64,000 nt of DNA from Euptelea pleiosperma (GCA_035048495.1 CM068540.1:666829-730828), one strand, 5' to 3'. Numbered from the stretch's first letter, positions 45,449 to 56,637 are shown. Notes: a model not told the origin generated them from the letters alone. Program-made: numbers and translations.

Positions 45449-47105
45449 ATGCCTCGACAAAATAAAGTGTCTAGGAAGACTACAGTGGCCTCGTCCAGTT
45501 CGAGAGCCCCATTGACAGTGTCGGCTCCATCGCCAGCCCTATTAATAGTGTCAGCCCCATTGACAGTGCCAGCCCCATCGCCAACCTCATCACCAGCCCC
45601 ACAATCGACACCTAGTAGCGCTGGTATGATATAAGTTGCTGATATTATTATTTAATGTTATAAATTTTGTATACTCATTGACGTATTTTTGTTTTGTTCT
45701 TACTTTTTAATTTTTGAAAAATCTTCTACCAGCGTCCGGAGGAGAGGGCCCACACGAGGAGTGGGTCATTTTGACATTCCATTTGGCTAAAAAATACAAA
45801 TTGAATGGAATGAACAAGGCCAACCTGTAGGTGATGGGGCTCGTTCATTTGGACAAGTATTAGGGACGATTGTTAGGCATTCTGGCCACGCTTCGTTGCA
45901 ATTAGAGAGATGGTCTAACATTCCTAATCTTGCGAAGGAGAGGATGTGGCAAAAAGTAAAGGTAGATGACGTGATTTTTTAACACTATTTTTACTAATTT
46001 TGACTTAGTTATTATCCATTTTCACTTTTAGTAAAAGACATGATTTTTAACAATATTGTTGCTTAACTTTTTAGCAACAAGTTGATATCAGCGGTGACCA
46101 CAGACCGTGGGTCATGCAGTCAATGGGAACTAAATACAGTGATTGGAGGAATGATTTGAGGAAATATTATGATGCCGTGGACACGGATGAGCTTCGATTA
46201 CTAAATAAACCCATAGGCATCTCAGATGCTGATTGAGCCTCTCTAGTCGTATATTGGAGTAGTGATGAGTTTCAGGTATTTCAAAAATAAATTTCATTAA
46301 CCATTTTCTATGTCATGACATTGAATTTGTTGCAGGAAATATCAAACCAAAATAAGGCAAACCATAGTAACCAGACCATGAAATATACTGGGGGCATAAA
46401 GAGTTTTGCGCGCCATAGAGATGAGGAGGTGCGTATATGATTTCAATATATCACTGCTTATTTTTTAAGTTACTTTGACCTGTTATTGTTTAATAATTTA
46501 TATGTTTTTCTTTAAGAATAGTCTCGGAGTAGGACAGACAGTACTACATCGAACCGAGTTGACTTATTCTTTCGAACCCATCTTAGAAAAGACAGGTCGC
46601 CAGTTGATTCTACATCTGTTGATATCATGGTACGTAAGATGTCTATTTTAAATAAAAATATAATTGTCTTCTACTAACTAATTTGTTCTGAATGCAGTCT
46701 AAATTTAGACAGCTTTCACAAAGTCGAGTGTCAGAGAGTGATTAGAGTTCTACTCGCGCACTTACACCTGATGAGATTTATACCATCGTGATGCCCCCAG
46801 AGTAATATGGACGGGTACGCAACTTTGGTCTAGGCCCAACGCTGACTTCGATCTTTGGCTCATCATCTAGCTCATCCAGTTCCAGTTATAAGGCTCTTCA
46901 AAATGAGTTCCAATAGATGCAGAAGAAAATGCAAGAGCAAATGCAGAAGATGCAGGAGTAGGTGCAAAAATAGGAAGAGATGCATCGGCAAGCCCAATCC
47001 CAGATGCAGGAGCAGCTATAACAGCAGATGCAGCAACAAGTGAGTAAGATGGTGCAAGAGCAAATGATTACATTTTTCGCACCATGCAATCAGCTAACAT
47101 ACTGC
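45449..47105 (+). pseudogene. Transposase_24-like (Pfam PF03004-type) CACTA-associated ORF, broken
   Basis: Exons appear at 45449-45623 (a Ser/Pro-rich start), 45733-45961, 46075-46275, 46336-46428, about 46520-46630 and about 46699-47105, with plausible GT-AG ends. The diagnostic parts are IEWNEQGQPVGDGARSFG, an RPWVMQSMGTKYSDWRNDLR block, and KANHSNQTMKYTGGIKSFAR, followed by a Gln/Met-rich coiled-coil-like tail (MQKKMQEQMQKMQ). The reading is damaged: a frameshift before KIQIEWNE, TGA for Trp in DAD-W-ASLVVYW near 46236, and several TAG codons in the tail where CAG was likely. Its exact role in transposition is not established. Confidence 0.8.
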
Positions 47106-47202
47106 CTCTGAGCCAAGACTAGCATCGGTCCGACAACGCAAATGATGATCAGATACATCTATATTTATGAAATATGATTGTTGTATTTAAGTACTCAAAA
47201 TG

Positions 47203-48280
47203 AGGTTTTAAGTTGAATTAAATTTAGGACCACGACTCCCAAATCGGGCAAACGAGGTCCGAATCGCCCGAAACCTATTACAATACTTCTATTATGTTGA
47301 AACAAGTATGCTGAAAAAGATGGGGTAAAAAACAAATGTCCGGTTAGAAATCTGTAGTTAGTTATAGGTTTAGGCATTTAAAGGTTTTAAGTTAAGTCAA
47401 ATTTAGGACTCCGACGTCTAAATTGGGCAAATGAGGTCCAAATCTCCCGAAACCTGTTACAACACTTCTATTATGTTGAAACAAATATGCTGGAAGAGAC
47501 GGAGTAAAAAACAGATGTCCGATTAGGAATCTGTAGTCAATTATAGGTTTATGCATTTAAAGGTTTTAAGTTAAGTCAAATTTAGGACTCCGAAGCCCAA
47601 ATAGGGTAAACGAGGTCCGAATCTCCCAGAACCTGTTACAACACTTCTATTGTGTTGAAACAAATATGCTGGAAGAGACAGGGTAAAACAATAGATGTCC
47701 GATTAGGAATCTGTAGTCAATTATAGGTTTAGGCATTTAAAAGTTTTAAGTTAAGTCAAATTTATGACATTAACGCCCAAATTAGGCAAACGAAGTCCGA
47801 ATCTCTCGAAACCAGTTACAACACTTCTATTGTGTTGAAACAAATATGCTGAAAGAAATGGGGTAAAAAGTAAATGTTCAGTTAGGAATCTGTAGTCAGG
47901 TATAGGTTTAGGCGTTTAAAAGTTTTAAGTTAAGTGAAATTTAGGACCACGACGTCCAAATCTAGCAAACAATGTCAAAATCTCCCAAAACATGTTACAA
48001 CCCTTCTATTATGTTGAAACAAATATGCTAGAAGAGACGGAATCAAAAATAGATGTCCCGTTAGGAATTTGTAGTCAGTTATAGGTTTAGGCATTTAAAG
48101 GTTTTAAGTTAAGTTAAATTTAGGACATCGACGCCCAAATTAGGCAAACAAGGTCCGAATCTCCCAAAACCTGTTACAACACTTCTATTGTGTTGAAACA
48201 AATATGCTGAAAGAGACGGGATATAAAACAGAGGTCCGGTTTGGAATCTGTAGCCGGTTAGGCCTTTCAAGGTTTTTAAG
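47203..48280. repeat. Six tandem repeats of about 180 bp
   Basis: Units begin with (A)GGTTTTAAGTT at about 47203, 47382, 47561, 47741, 47921 and 48100. Each contains TTTAGGAC..CGACG.CCAAAT, GAGGTCCGAATCTCCC, ACTTCTATT.TGTTGAAACAA, GATGTCC and TAGGAATCTGTAGTCA. The spacing is nearly constant and divergence is moderate, so this is a satellite-like array between the transposase-like ORF and the right terminus. Confidence 0.92.
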
Positions 48281-48614
48281 TTTAACTTTAATTTTTTATT
48301 TCGTTCACATTGAATCTTAACATTTTATATATTAATTATTTTACTTTTATTTGTTTTGCAGGGCCTAGTTGCTGATTGATCGTGTCTTCTACTCTATCAG
48401 ATTGATTTTTGAAACTTTATAACATTGTTGAATTTCGAACAGTCAATATTGTAGAAATTTAAGATATTTAATTTTATATTTTCTCTACACTCTGTTTTAA
48501 TAAAATGTAAATGGAATAGGAAAATGCGGTATTATATTTTACAAGTATTATATACATTACAGGTACAGGTACAGGTACAACAAATTATGTAAAAAAAAAA
48601 AATTCACACTATTA

Positions 48615-49160
48615 AACATTTTAGCGACAGCCATGCACAGACTGTCGTTATAACTAGTATATAACGACGGTCAACACACATTGCCATGGCTATATATGTA
48701 TTATAGTGACGGCCAAGGATACCGACCATCGATATATGCTTGTTATAATGACGGTCAGTGGCCGTCGCTAAACCGTTCGGTACTAATTAAAACATATTGA
48801 GAACTACCGACGGGTTTGGCCATCGTTAAAGCATATTTATAAAGACAGCCAGTCAATATGTAGTCACTATATGTATCGTATAGTGACGGCCGCGACCGTC
48901 GGTAAAATGGTTTACAAATAAAAAATAAAAATTTATATATACTAACGGTCAGCACCGTTGGTACATGAATTTTTCCACCTAACCGTATGGTGGGAGTGCT
49001 TTTTGCGACGGTCATTTTTTTTGGTGGCCGTCAGTAATACCTTTTAGCGACGTTTTTTCTAGCGACGGTCGGTCTGGCCATTGGTATAACATATAGCGAC
49101 GGATTTTGACCCTACACCGACAGTCGCCGGCCGTCGCCGAAAGTCTTTTTTCCTGTAATG
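48615..49160. repeat. CACTA subterminal repeats and right terminus
   Basis: About a dozen copies of (G/A)GTGACGGTC, GACGGCC or their inverse TGGCCGTCGCTA-type form occur in both orientations, often beside TATATGTAT or TTATAGTGAC. Such motifs are usual binding sites for the element's own regulatory protein. The segment ends in the terminus at 49146-49160. Confidence 0.82.
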
Positions 49161-50340
49161 ATAGGCCATTGCTTGAGAGCTCTTCCTTCTCGTCGAATTG
49201 CCTCAAGTGAACAACGTGCAATAGAGCAGTCAATAGATCGGACATCTGATCAAAGAAAAGGCTTCAATTTAGTATGCAGGTTTGATTAACAACAAATTAT
49301 ATATATTAAAAAAAAAAAAAAATAGAGCACTATATAACATGATCTTAGGGTACGATCATACCAGCACTAATCTAGTGGTCCCTTGCAATCGGCAATTTCG
49401 TGCATGATCATCCATACATATGGGCATGTTTTCCTGATTGTTGCTCATGACCAGTTGAAAAGTTATTGATGCGCACATATGCAAAGGAGTTAAAAAAAAG
49501 TATGACAGTCTAGATTCTAGAAAAAATGTATATAAATGGACGGCTAGGATCAACTAAATTGGGTGAATTTTCCCATTAGGTAAGGCCATCAAGAAGGTGG
49601 GTCCCTGACCCTTTCGGTATGTGGAAGGACGATTGTTTACATGTTTGATATACACTTTTCAAAAGCTCCGCAATTCCTGACCAAGTCTGGAGGAATTTTG
49701 CTTTGTTTTAAAGGGAAAGACAGTCGAGAAACTCAACCTTACGTCCTTCTCATTTCAAGATTGGTCCCACGCAAAACGTGAAAGACAAGAATGTGTTAAC
49801 CAAATAAAACCTCCTAAATAATCAATGGATACTTGATTATTTAGGTTCGAACAAGGCTAGGATGAAAGTCTCGGGATAGGAGGCTCCGATTCCAATCTGG
49901 ATCAGTCTGGATTATTGGACCCGGATCTTCCCATCTCGCCACAAAGTGAGACTCCTTTGTAAAAACAGTGATCTCATCAGGGAGAGACAGAGCTTGGGCT
50001 TCGATCCTGATCCAGGTTGCCCGATCCAGACCGGGATCGGTCGAGACTTTGAACCATGGATTGGAGTCCATTGGGCACCCGTTGAGACCCCTACTTGGGG
50101 GCATTTGGAAGGTTCTGAGCATATTCTCGATATTTGCCTTATAATAATGGAAATATCAGTCAAAAGAAAAGAATAGTCTCCTTTTGTTATTCAAAGTCTT
50201 ATTTAGATCCCGGACCACATGTATTGACTCTTAAAATAGACAAGAAAGGTGGCAGTAAGAAGACGGCGTTAGTTGACGGCGACTGTCAGAAATTGACATT
50301 ATATATTGAGTTTATTAACGGTAATTAACGTCCGTGACTC
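49161..50340. other. Spacer without supported gene
   Basis: A minus-strand frame near 49185-49245 (MSDLLTALLHVVHLRQFDEK) is exon-like but has no recognised homologue and no partner exons. Between 49850 and 50120 there is GATCCGGATC/CCCGATCCAGACCGGG-type sequence like hAT ends in this window. An A run lies at 49310-49322. Confidence 0.4.
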
Positions 50341-50350
50341 TCACACATCC

Positions 50351-50360
50351 TATATAATAG
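50351..50360 (+). promoter_or_regulatory. Probable TATA box of the serine-rich protein gene
   Basis: TATATAATAG lies about 140 bp upstream of the ATG at 50499, in a good position for a TATA element with a leader of about 110 nt that is C/T-rich, as plant leaders often are. Confidence 0.55.
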
Positions 50361-50498
50361 GGACCCTTTCTCTTTCGATGAGCAGTTTTGGCGGTTTGTC
50401 ATCACAAGCGCTTCCCTTTTCTTGCTGGTATCTTGGATTTCCGTCGAGATTCCAACAGAAGTTTTCGTTTCTCTTCGAGTTTCTTTCATAGGTAAATC

Positions 50499-50753
50499 AT
50501 GAGTTCTCAGGATTTAATGACAGAAGAAAGTCAAAGGCATGGGTTCAATTCCATGAAGAGATCATGGTCAACAGATTCTCTGTCGAGCAATTCAAGTGGA
50601 AAAGCTTGCGTGTGTTCTCCAACGAAGCATGCCGGATCGTTTCGCTGTAGATTACACCGCTCCCCCTTCAACAACCAAAACCAAAACGCTCCTGCTCCAC
50701 CGCCAATGCACCCGAAGCTTGTGGGTTCGCCGGAAGCTGTTGAAGCCAAGTGA
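50499..50753 (+). CDS. Serine-rich protein-like small protein (84 aa)
   Basis: A single-exon 84-residue protein. Residues 22-34 are Ser-rich (SWSTDSLSSNSS) and residues 36-54 hold ACVCSPTKHAGSFRCRLHR, the hallmark of a small plant family annotated as serine-rich protein-related (consensus CxCSPTxHPGSFRCRxHR). The A of HAG stands where most members have P. The C-terminus is Pro/Asn-rich with no membrane segment or signal peptide, so a soluble protein is expected. The molecular function of the family is not known to me. The start is the first ATG after a TATA box and CT-rich leader. No stops or shifts are seen, and the length is normal for the family, so it is probably a working gene. Confidence 0.85.
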   Translation: MSSQDLMTEESQRHGFNSMKRSWSTDSLSSNSSGKACVCSPTKHAGSFRCRLHRSPFNNQNQNAPAPPPMHPKLVGSPEAVEAK

Positions 50754-50999
50754 GAGCGTAGTTTGATTTCTTTCCTATGTTGTAAACTTTGATTTCTATC
50801 TTTTCTCTATTCCGTGTTGCTGTCGTTCCCCATAAATAGTTTCATATTTCTTTCGGCTCTGTTTCGTTCTTTTCCATTTTCTCTTTTAAGTTTTAACCTT
50901 CTGGCTGAGTGAGAGAGGGAGAAAAATTGGAGTTTTTTCATGGGTTGATTTTAACCGTGGATATTTGAGTATTATTGACCATTATTTGAGATAGAAAGA

Positions 51000-52130
51000 T
51001 CCAAAGGTTTGAAATCACTAATCAGGCTGATTTTTAGTTTGTAGGTCCACTTAGGGATTGACCAAACATCCATACCGTCAGAGTCCTCTAGGAGTCTGCC
51101 ATGTGGCTCGTATTGGGCTGTCATCAAATTTTTATTCGGTCAACTAGGGGCATGAGCTAAAAAATTATCAGCGGGCCCCAAGATGGCTACATGGCATTTT
51201 TAGGGGGACATCAAACGTTGATGTCCATGTGGCACACTATTTCGATCCCGCTGACCCATGAATCCATGATCATTTGATCTGCCCCATGTTGGACCTACAC
51301 ACTAAGAAAAATCTGCCTGGTTTATAATTTCTAACCATTGGATTTGAGGTTTTGTTTGTCATGGGCTTCATGGGGTTGAAACTCATCCACAGCCTGTCCA
51401 CGAAGCCCGTAAAAGAAAAGAGTTTCAAATCCAACGGTTAGAAATCATCAATCGGGCTATTTTTGGTGTGTGCCTACCAAGGGATATAGAACAACTCTGT
51501 GGAGCATTTTTCTCGGTGTAGCTGTGTGGAGTGCATAAAATTTAACCATCTGGCACACTCTTTTGGGCCCACTGATCCATGAAGGATATGCCCAGCACTT
51601 GATGGACCTACACACCAACAATCAGCCTAATTGATGATCTCTACTCATTAAATTCAAACATTTTCATAGGGTAAATTTCTAGCCGTTAGATTTGAGCACC
51701 TTTTTTTACACTCAGATTGAATTGCTAGAGATCACCAATCAGGCTGATTTTTTGTGTAGATCCATGAAGTAATGGGCTAATCATTCAGTGTTAGTGGGCC
51801 CAAAGGAGTGTTCCAGGTTGCATGTTTTATGTGCTCCTAGGGAAAATTTCTCCACAAGTTAAATTTTTCCAAAGGAATGGATCAAACAATCTTGAATCAG
51901 TGGGCCCAAAAGAGTGGTCCACGTGGCATTTCAGTGAGGGGTCCTATCAAACTATGTATAGATTGATAGGACGACCCGGCCCTATAGAAGCCAGATGAGT
52001 TCGACATCGATTTTAAATGTGGGGTTTCTACGGGAAAAAACAAAAAGCAAAAATGGGTTGGTGATTTCTAGCCATTGGATTTGAGCACTCTTTGGGGCGT
52101 GCCATGTTTTCCCTTAGAAGAAATCCATGC
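51000..52130. repeat. Array of the GGGCCCAC / CCACGTGGC dispersed repeat
   Basis: The phrase AATCA(A/G)GCTGATTTTTGGTGTGTAGGTCCA ... GGCCAAACATCCA ... CCACGTGGCAC appears at least four times in one or the other orientation (about 51010, 51180-51290, 51430-51540, 51570-51860). It is the same family as parts of 16.2, 34.1, 53.7, 54.3 and 60.6-61.6 kb. It has no coding potential. Confidence 0.65.
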
Positions 52131-53127
52131 TATGTCCCTTTCTTCCTATTCTTCACACTTCTTCAACGAACACACGCGACCTAACAGTGTCAAGCCCTAA
52201 ATCCAGGTACCCTCACCGTATCTAGAACATGACAAATGTGATGTTAAGCTCATCAAAACATTCACATAAACCAAAGAAATTGTAAGATTTCATTTATTTG
52301 ACAAAAGTCATTGAAATTGTAAGATTTTAGAAAAAAAAAACTCTTTCTTGAAAATCCTTATTTATAAAAATTACACATGATTTATCTTCTTTTTAAGACA
52401 TTTCTAAAATACTTGTTTTATCAATTTTATTAGCCTAATTAACTATTTGAATTGATTAAACTAAATATTTAATCGTAAATTGTAATAATGTTAGATGGTG
52501 CGACTATTGCCGAATATATATGCTATAGGGTGGCAACGTAGGTTTTTAAGTCGAAGTCGGTAGAAGATGAACTCGAGATTGCTTTTGGTTTTATGTTATC
52601 ATTTAGATAGTCCATTTACTATCGAGGACTCGTAGTTTATTTTGCTTCCGCATTCGTTTATGTTTACTTTCATGTTTCTTTTACATTTTGGATTCTTTTC
52701 ATCTTTAAATAATTTTTTAGAAGGATTTCAGTTGGTTTGTGTGATGTTTTGTTGAGCTTAATTGGTATTAACCGTTGGATATACAAGTCTTTGCATGGAT
52801 CGAGTTTTAGCCCTATGATTCTAACATCATTTGGGATACTGAAATCGAACGGATAAAAATACTAATCAGGTTGATTTTTGGTCTATAAGTCTGTACGGTC
52901 AGTGGCACATACAACATTGCGGGACACTCTTGGGTCCTGCAAACTTTTGTTGAAAGTTGAAAAACAGAGGTTCATTAATATGTTGTGTGCCCTTTCCACC
53001 AGTTTTAGAATTTCGATGAATAAAAAGGTGAAAACCACGGCAGCAAAGTCGCCAACTGCTTTTACAACCCACGGTTTCTTTCTCTTTGAAGATCCCATGT
53101 TTTTTTCTTTCTTGATTCTTGAGCGCC
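52131..53127. other. Spacer upstream of the small-protein gene
   Basis: Mostly AT-rich. The frame 52878-53213 runs through repeat-like sequence (GGTTGATTTTTGGTCTATAAG) and has no domain. I see no gene. Confidence 0.4.
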
Positions 53128-53136
53128 TATTTATAG
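53128..53136 (+). promoter_or_regulatory. Probable TATA box of the 60-aa small-protein gene
   Basis: TATTTATAG about 50 bp before the ATG at 53185. The paralogous gene at 56638 has a TATA box at nearly the same distance. Confidence 0.5.
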
Positions 53137-53184
53137 TCTACCAACTTCCTATTCTCTTCTCACAGACCAAATTACTTAAGGGTA

Positions 53185-53370
53185 ATGGCTTCACTTGTTC
53201 TTCTTTTATCTGAACTTCTCCGATCCGAAAACATAAACCCAGCCGCCGAGGTACTAGTGCTCCCCACTTCATCGATGGAATGTCTCACTCAAAATTTGCC
53301 TGGAAATATTGGTGGAGAGGTTGCGGAGGATTTATTAGAGCTTCAAAAGGTTTCGATCGACTTCGTTTAA
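53185..53370 (+). CDS. Small protein, MASLVLLLSELLR family, copy 1 (61 aa)
   Basis: I do not recognise the family. The N-terminus MASLVLLLSELLR is identical to that of the ORF at 56638, and the C-termini share LxKVS(V/I)D, while the middle differs in length and sequence (a PTSSMECLTQN stretch here instead of a Ser run). Conservation at both ends with a variable middle suggests two paralogous real genes rather than chance ORFs. The hydrophobic N-terminus (VLLL) is short for a signal peptide or membrane anchor. A TATA box lies about 50 bp upstream, so the leader would be short. The two copies are 3.4 kb apart in the same orientation, which suggests tandem duplication. Function is unknown. Confidence 0.6.
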   Translation: MASLVLLLSELLRSENINPAAEVLVLPTSSMECLTQNLPGNIGGEVAEDLLELQKVSIDFV

Positions 53371-53667
53371 TTGAGAGGAAAATGTGTCTCTATGCACACT
53401 CATCTTTTAAATTTTTTTTTTTCCTTCTCTTAACGGCTACTTTAGTTGGTGGCGTTACCTTGGGCTTGGATCAATCCCTTTGTAATGACACATGGCGCAC
53501 ATGAAAGAGATTTAAGTACGCGATTCATTTATTAATCAACGGACCCACTTTCTTCAATGCTCAACCATGGTTTCTTCGAACCTCCATAACGCATCTGCTT
53601 CTTAATTACACTCTGCATGATACATATGGATCCTTCATTTCCATTGCAGATCAATTTTTGCCCCCTC

Positions 53668-53808
53668 CCAAAATACCACGTGGAGCACTATTTAGGGCCC
53701 ACTGACCATATAGATGTGTGGCCCACCTCTTGATGGATGTACCGATCAAAAACATCCAAAAAGATCAGTAGACCCTTAAAGGTGCTCCACGTGGCATTTT
53801 TGGGAGTG
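53668..53808. repeat. Short foldback, CCCCTCCCAAAATACCACGT arms
   Basis: The left arm CCCTCCCAAAATACCACGTG plus GAGCAC (about 53671-53697) and the right arm GTGCTCCACGTGGCATTTTT plus GGGAGTGGG (about 53779-53808) are inverse copies separated by about 80 bp. This is a compact foldback form of the dispersed CCACGTGGC repeat. Confidence 0.75.
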
Positions 53809-54017
53809 GGACTTAATAATTTTGAAGTCCTCAAGGGACAGCCAATTTTTCGTTTTTTAACTTTCCATTCCTACATCTTGTAGTGGGGCCCACATGTAGA
53901 TCAAGTTTCGACATCCACCATCATCACAACAGATATCAGACCATCATGACATACCAATCATATAAAAAGTTGACTTTAATGCAACGGTTTCCTGGAATGG
54001 AGCCTCCGGTAGTCCCG

Positions 54018-54208
54018 TTGCAGTCGAGTAAAACTTTTGTCACAGGATTGCAAATCACACAATCACAAGCCTATGTGTTCTCGGCACGTAGACCTCAAGC
54101 AAAAGACATGGGTATGTTGCAAAAAAAACTTGGGTACGTGCCGCGAACTCATTGGCTTGTGATTGTGTGATTTCCAATCCGTTGTGACAGAAGTTTTACT
54201 CATTGCAG
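54018..54208. repeat. Foldback with 73-bp arms and 44-bp loop
   Basis: The left arm 54018-54090 and right arm 54135-54208 are reverse complements with about nine mismatches. Landmarks are GAGTAAAACTT.TGTCACA, AATCACACAATCACAAGCC and GGCACGTA. It looks like a small foldback transposon or MITE. An open frame passing through it is a by-product. Confidence 0.85.
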
Positions 54209-54775
54209 TCTATGCAGAGGACCCTCGCGGCCCAACATGGATCATTTTTGGGCCTAATGATTGTGTGGATGTTCAGCCCACCTATTGGTGGAGAAACACA
54301 CTAAAAATCAGCTAGATTGATGATTTCTATCCATTGGATTTACTACCAAAAATACATGCTTGAATCCAATGGCACGATTCAATCCTTGGGTTGTATATGT
54401 ATATCCAACAAGGGGGTGGGGTGGGCTAAACATACATGTGGTTCTCTCACCTGGGGCCTAAGGCGACCGCCTTAATGGCCTTATGGTAGAGAGTCTACCC
54501 ATTTGAAAGAGAATAACTGGTTGACACGTTAATATCCAACGGTAGCCCCCATTGGTTGGATTCAACCGACAAATCATGACAGTAGGATTTGATGATGAGA
54601 TATTTTATGTTATTTTATGGCAAATTCATATGCTACGAACTTAATTAATATTTTTTTCTCTTTGATTGCGTAAACTCTCTTAATTTTATTTACTAGCCCA
54701 AGTTGACTTGAGTCGATGGAATTCTGAGCCAAGTCAGAATTTTCAGAATTGAAACACTGGCTGATATGGCTCCAC
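54209..54775. other. Spacer with dispersed repeat fragments
   Basis: Fragments of the GGGCC/AATCAGCTAGATTGATGATTTCTA family are seen near 54240-54400. No gene. Confidence 0.4.
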
Positions 54776-55735
54776 ACCATGGTTTAAAACAAGGTTTAAA
54801 GGAGGCCGTTTTAACGGTTAAACTGACTGGGGGCGGGGCAAAAATGAAAAAAAAACGGGAAAAAACGGAATTAAACGGATTTTAACGGTTTTAATGATTT
54901 AAACGGATTTTAACGGAAAAAAAACCGAAAAAGTGATGCTGAAATTCAAATTTTGAAATTTTAAAATTTTAAAAAAAATGGATTTTAACGGAAATTAAAC
55001 GGATTTTAACGGAATTAAACAGTTTTAGCGGCCGTTTTTTTCACAAAATTTTTCAAAATTAAACGGCTGTTTAAACGATTTTAACGGCCGTTAAAACAAA
55101 AAAACAGTCGTTTTTTTCAAAACCGATAAAACGTGTTTTAACGGTTTTAACGGAAACGGGCTTGGGGCATTACCGTTTAAACGGCTGTTTTTAAAACCAT
55201 GGTTTAAAAGGAGGCCATTTTAACAGTTAAACGGACTGGGAGCGTTACCGATTAAACAGCCGTTAAAATGGATTGAAATGGCCAGGGGCAAAAATGAAAA
55301 ACACGGAACAAATGGAATTAAACAGATTTTAACAGAAAAAAACAGAAAAAATGGCTCTGAAATTCAAATTTTGAAATTTGAAATTTGAAAATCAAAAAAA
55401 TAAAAAAAATAGAATTTAACAGATTTTAACGAAAATTAAACGGATTTAACGGCCATTTTTTTCACAAAATTTTTCAGAATTAAACGGCTGTTTAAACGAT
55501 TTTAAATGCCGTTAAAACAAAAAAAAATAGTCATTTTATTCAAAAACGATAAAATGTGTTTAAACGGTTTTAACGGAAACGGGCTTGGGGCGTTACAGTT
55601 TAAACGGCCTTTAAAACCGTTTAAAAGGTCATTTTTAAAACCATGGTTTAAAATAAAACCATTTAAACGGTTTTAACAGCCGTTAAAATGGTAAAGCCCA
55701 AACCCGTTATGTTAAAAATGGTAATGACCCAAGAG
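54776..55735. repeat. TTTAACGG foldback repeats, two tandem copies
   Basis: Units bounded by ACCATGGTTTAAAA begin at about 54777, 55195 and 55641. Each starts GGAGGCCGTTTTAACGGTTAAACGGACTGGG and ends CGGGCTTGGGGCGTTAC.GTTTAAACGGC, so each is itself an inverted repeat. Inside, (T)TTTAACGG(A/C) recurs dozens of times. A third incomplete unit continues to about 55730. Confidence 0.85.
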
Positions 55736-56109
55736 TCGAATTATGAAGTAGGGTGTCTAGGATCAATTGTTGAGGTTTTGAGATTTGGGCACACGACGGA
55801 GGCCACACAGTATGGCGTCTTAGAGCTTCAGATGCCAAACAGTTCCGTGGGAGGACATTTAGTGGTTTCGGGGGGCAGATGCCAAACCGGTATGCATCCT
55901 AGGTTCGTTTTGATAATTTTAAAAAAATTACGCTTTTTTTTTTAAATATAGATTTTTTTTTTAAATTTTCCGTTAATTTTAATTACTAGCCTTTTTTTTT
56001 TGTTTTGTAATATTTTAAATTATTAGGCGCCTAGTTGACTTCACTTGATGGAATTCCTAGCTGAGTCGAGTTTGCAGATTTTAATAAACACTGGCTGAGA
56101 TGGCTTCAC

Positions 56110-56405
56110 CATGGTTTTAAAAACGGCCGTTTAAACGGTAACACTCCAAGCCCGTTTCTATTAAAACCGTTTACACACGTTTTGACGCTTTGAATTTAGC
56201 AGCATTTTTTTTGTTTTAACGGCCGTTAAATTTCTTCTTTTTTTTAATTTCAACGCCACTTTTTCCGTTTTTTCCCTTAAATTCTGTTAAAATTCGTTTT
56301 TTACATTTTTGCCCCTGTCATTTCAATCCATTTTAACGGCCGTGTTAACGGTAACGTCCCTAGTCCGCTAAATCGTTGAAACGGCCTCCTTTAAACCTGG
56401 GGCTT
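56110..56405. repeat. TTTAACGG foldback repeat, single copy
   Basis: ACCATGGTTTTAAAAACGGCC starts the copy, CGTTTAAACGGTAACACTCC and GGCCGTGTTAACGGTAACGT mark its two halves, and it ends AAACGGCCTCCTTTAAACC. It is the same family as 54.8-55.7 kb in a shorter form. Confidence 0.8.
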
Positions 56406-56593
56406 CACAGCTCCATGTACAAAAAAGGGTGGACATAAAAGTTCCTCGTCACTAATAAATCCAACTGCTCTCGGACGTGGAACCCCTAGTTTTCTCCAAA
56501 ACCCTTGCCCAACCCAATACTGCCAAACCTATCTAACTTTTTAATAAACAAATCGATGTGCTACCTATTTTATATCTCCCTTCCTTTTCTCTC

Positions 56594-56604
56594 TATATAT
56601 AATA
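56594..56604 (+). promoter_or_regulatory. Probable TATA box of the 76-aa small-protein gene
   Basis: TATATATAATA in a CT-rich context, about 34-44 bp before the ATG at 56638. This would give a leader of only some 10-20 nt if used. Confidence 0.5.
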
Positions 56605-56637
56605 TCCTCTCACCTTTCCCTTCCAATAATCAATTCC

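Larger units (their letters stand above)
45449..49160 (+). mobile_element. CACTA (En/Spm)-like transposon, left end missing
   Basis: The right terminus TTTTTTCCTGTAATG at 49146-49160 is the inverse of CATTACAGGAAAAAA, one base from the canonical CACTACA start of plant CACTA termini. It is preceded by about 550 bp of GACGG-rich subterminal repeats, as expected for this superfamily. A multi-exon ORF of the plant Transposase_24-like type and an array of ~180-bp tandem repeats lie to the left. No matching left terminus was found between 44.8 and 45.4 kb, so the 3-bp target duplication cannot be checked. The start given is that of the ORF. Confidence 0.75.

Noticed and set aside
47203..48280. Regular repeats that could suggest a CRISPR array
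   Set aside because: Units are ~180 bp, contiguous without spacers, in a plant transposon.
49012..49245. Minus-strand frame MSDLLTALLHVVHL... as a host exon
   Set aside because: Half of it runs through CACTA subterminal repeats; the remaining ~25 residues have no recognised homologue.
52878..53213. 111-codon plus frame upstream of the small-protein gene
   Set aside because: It starts in dispersed repeat sequence and overlaps the better-supported start at 53185 in another frame.
53883..54170. 95-codon frame MGPTCRSSFDIHHHHNRYQ...
   Set aside because: It passes through a foldback repeat (54018-54208) and has no recognisable family.
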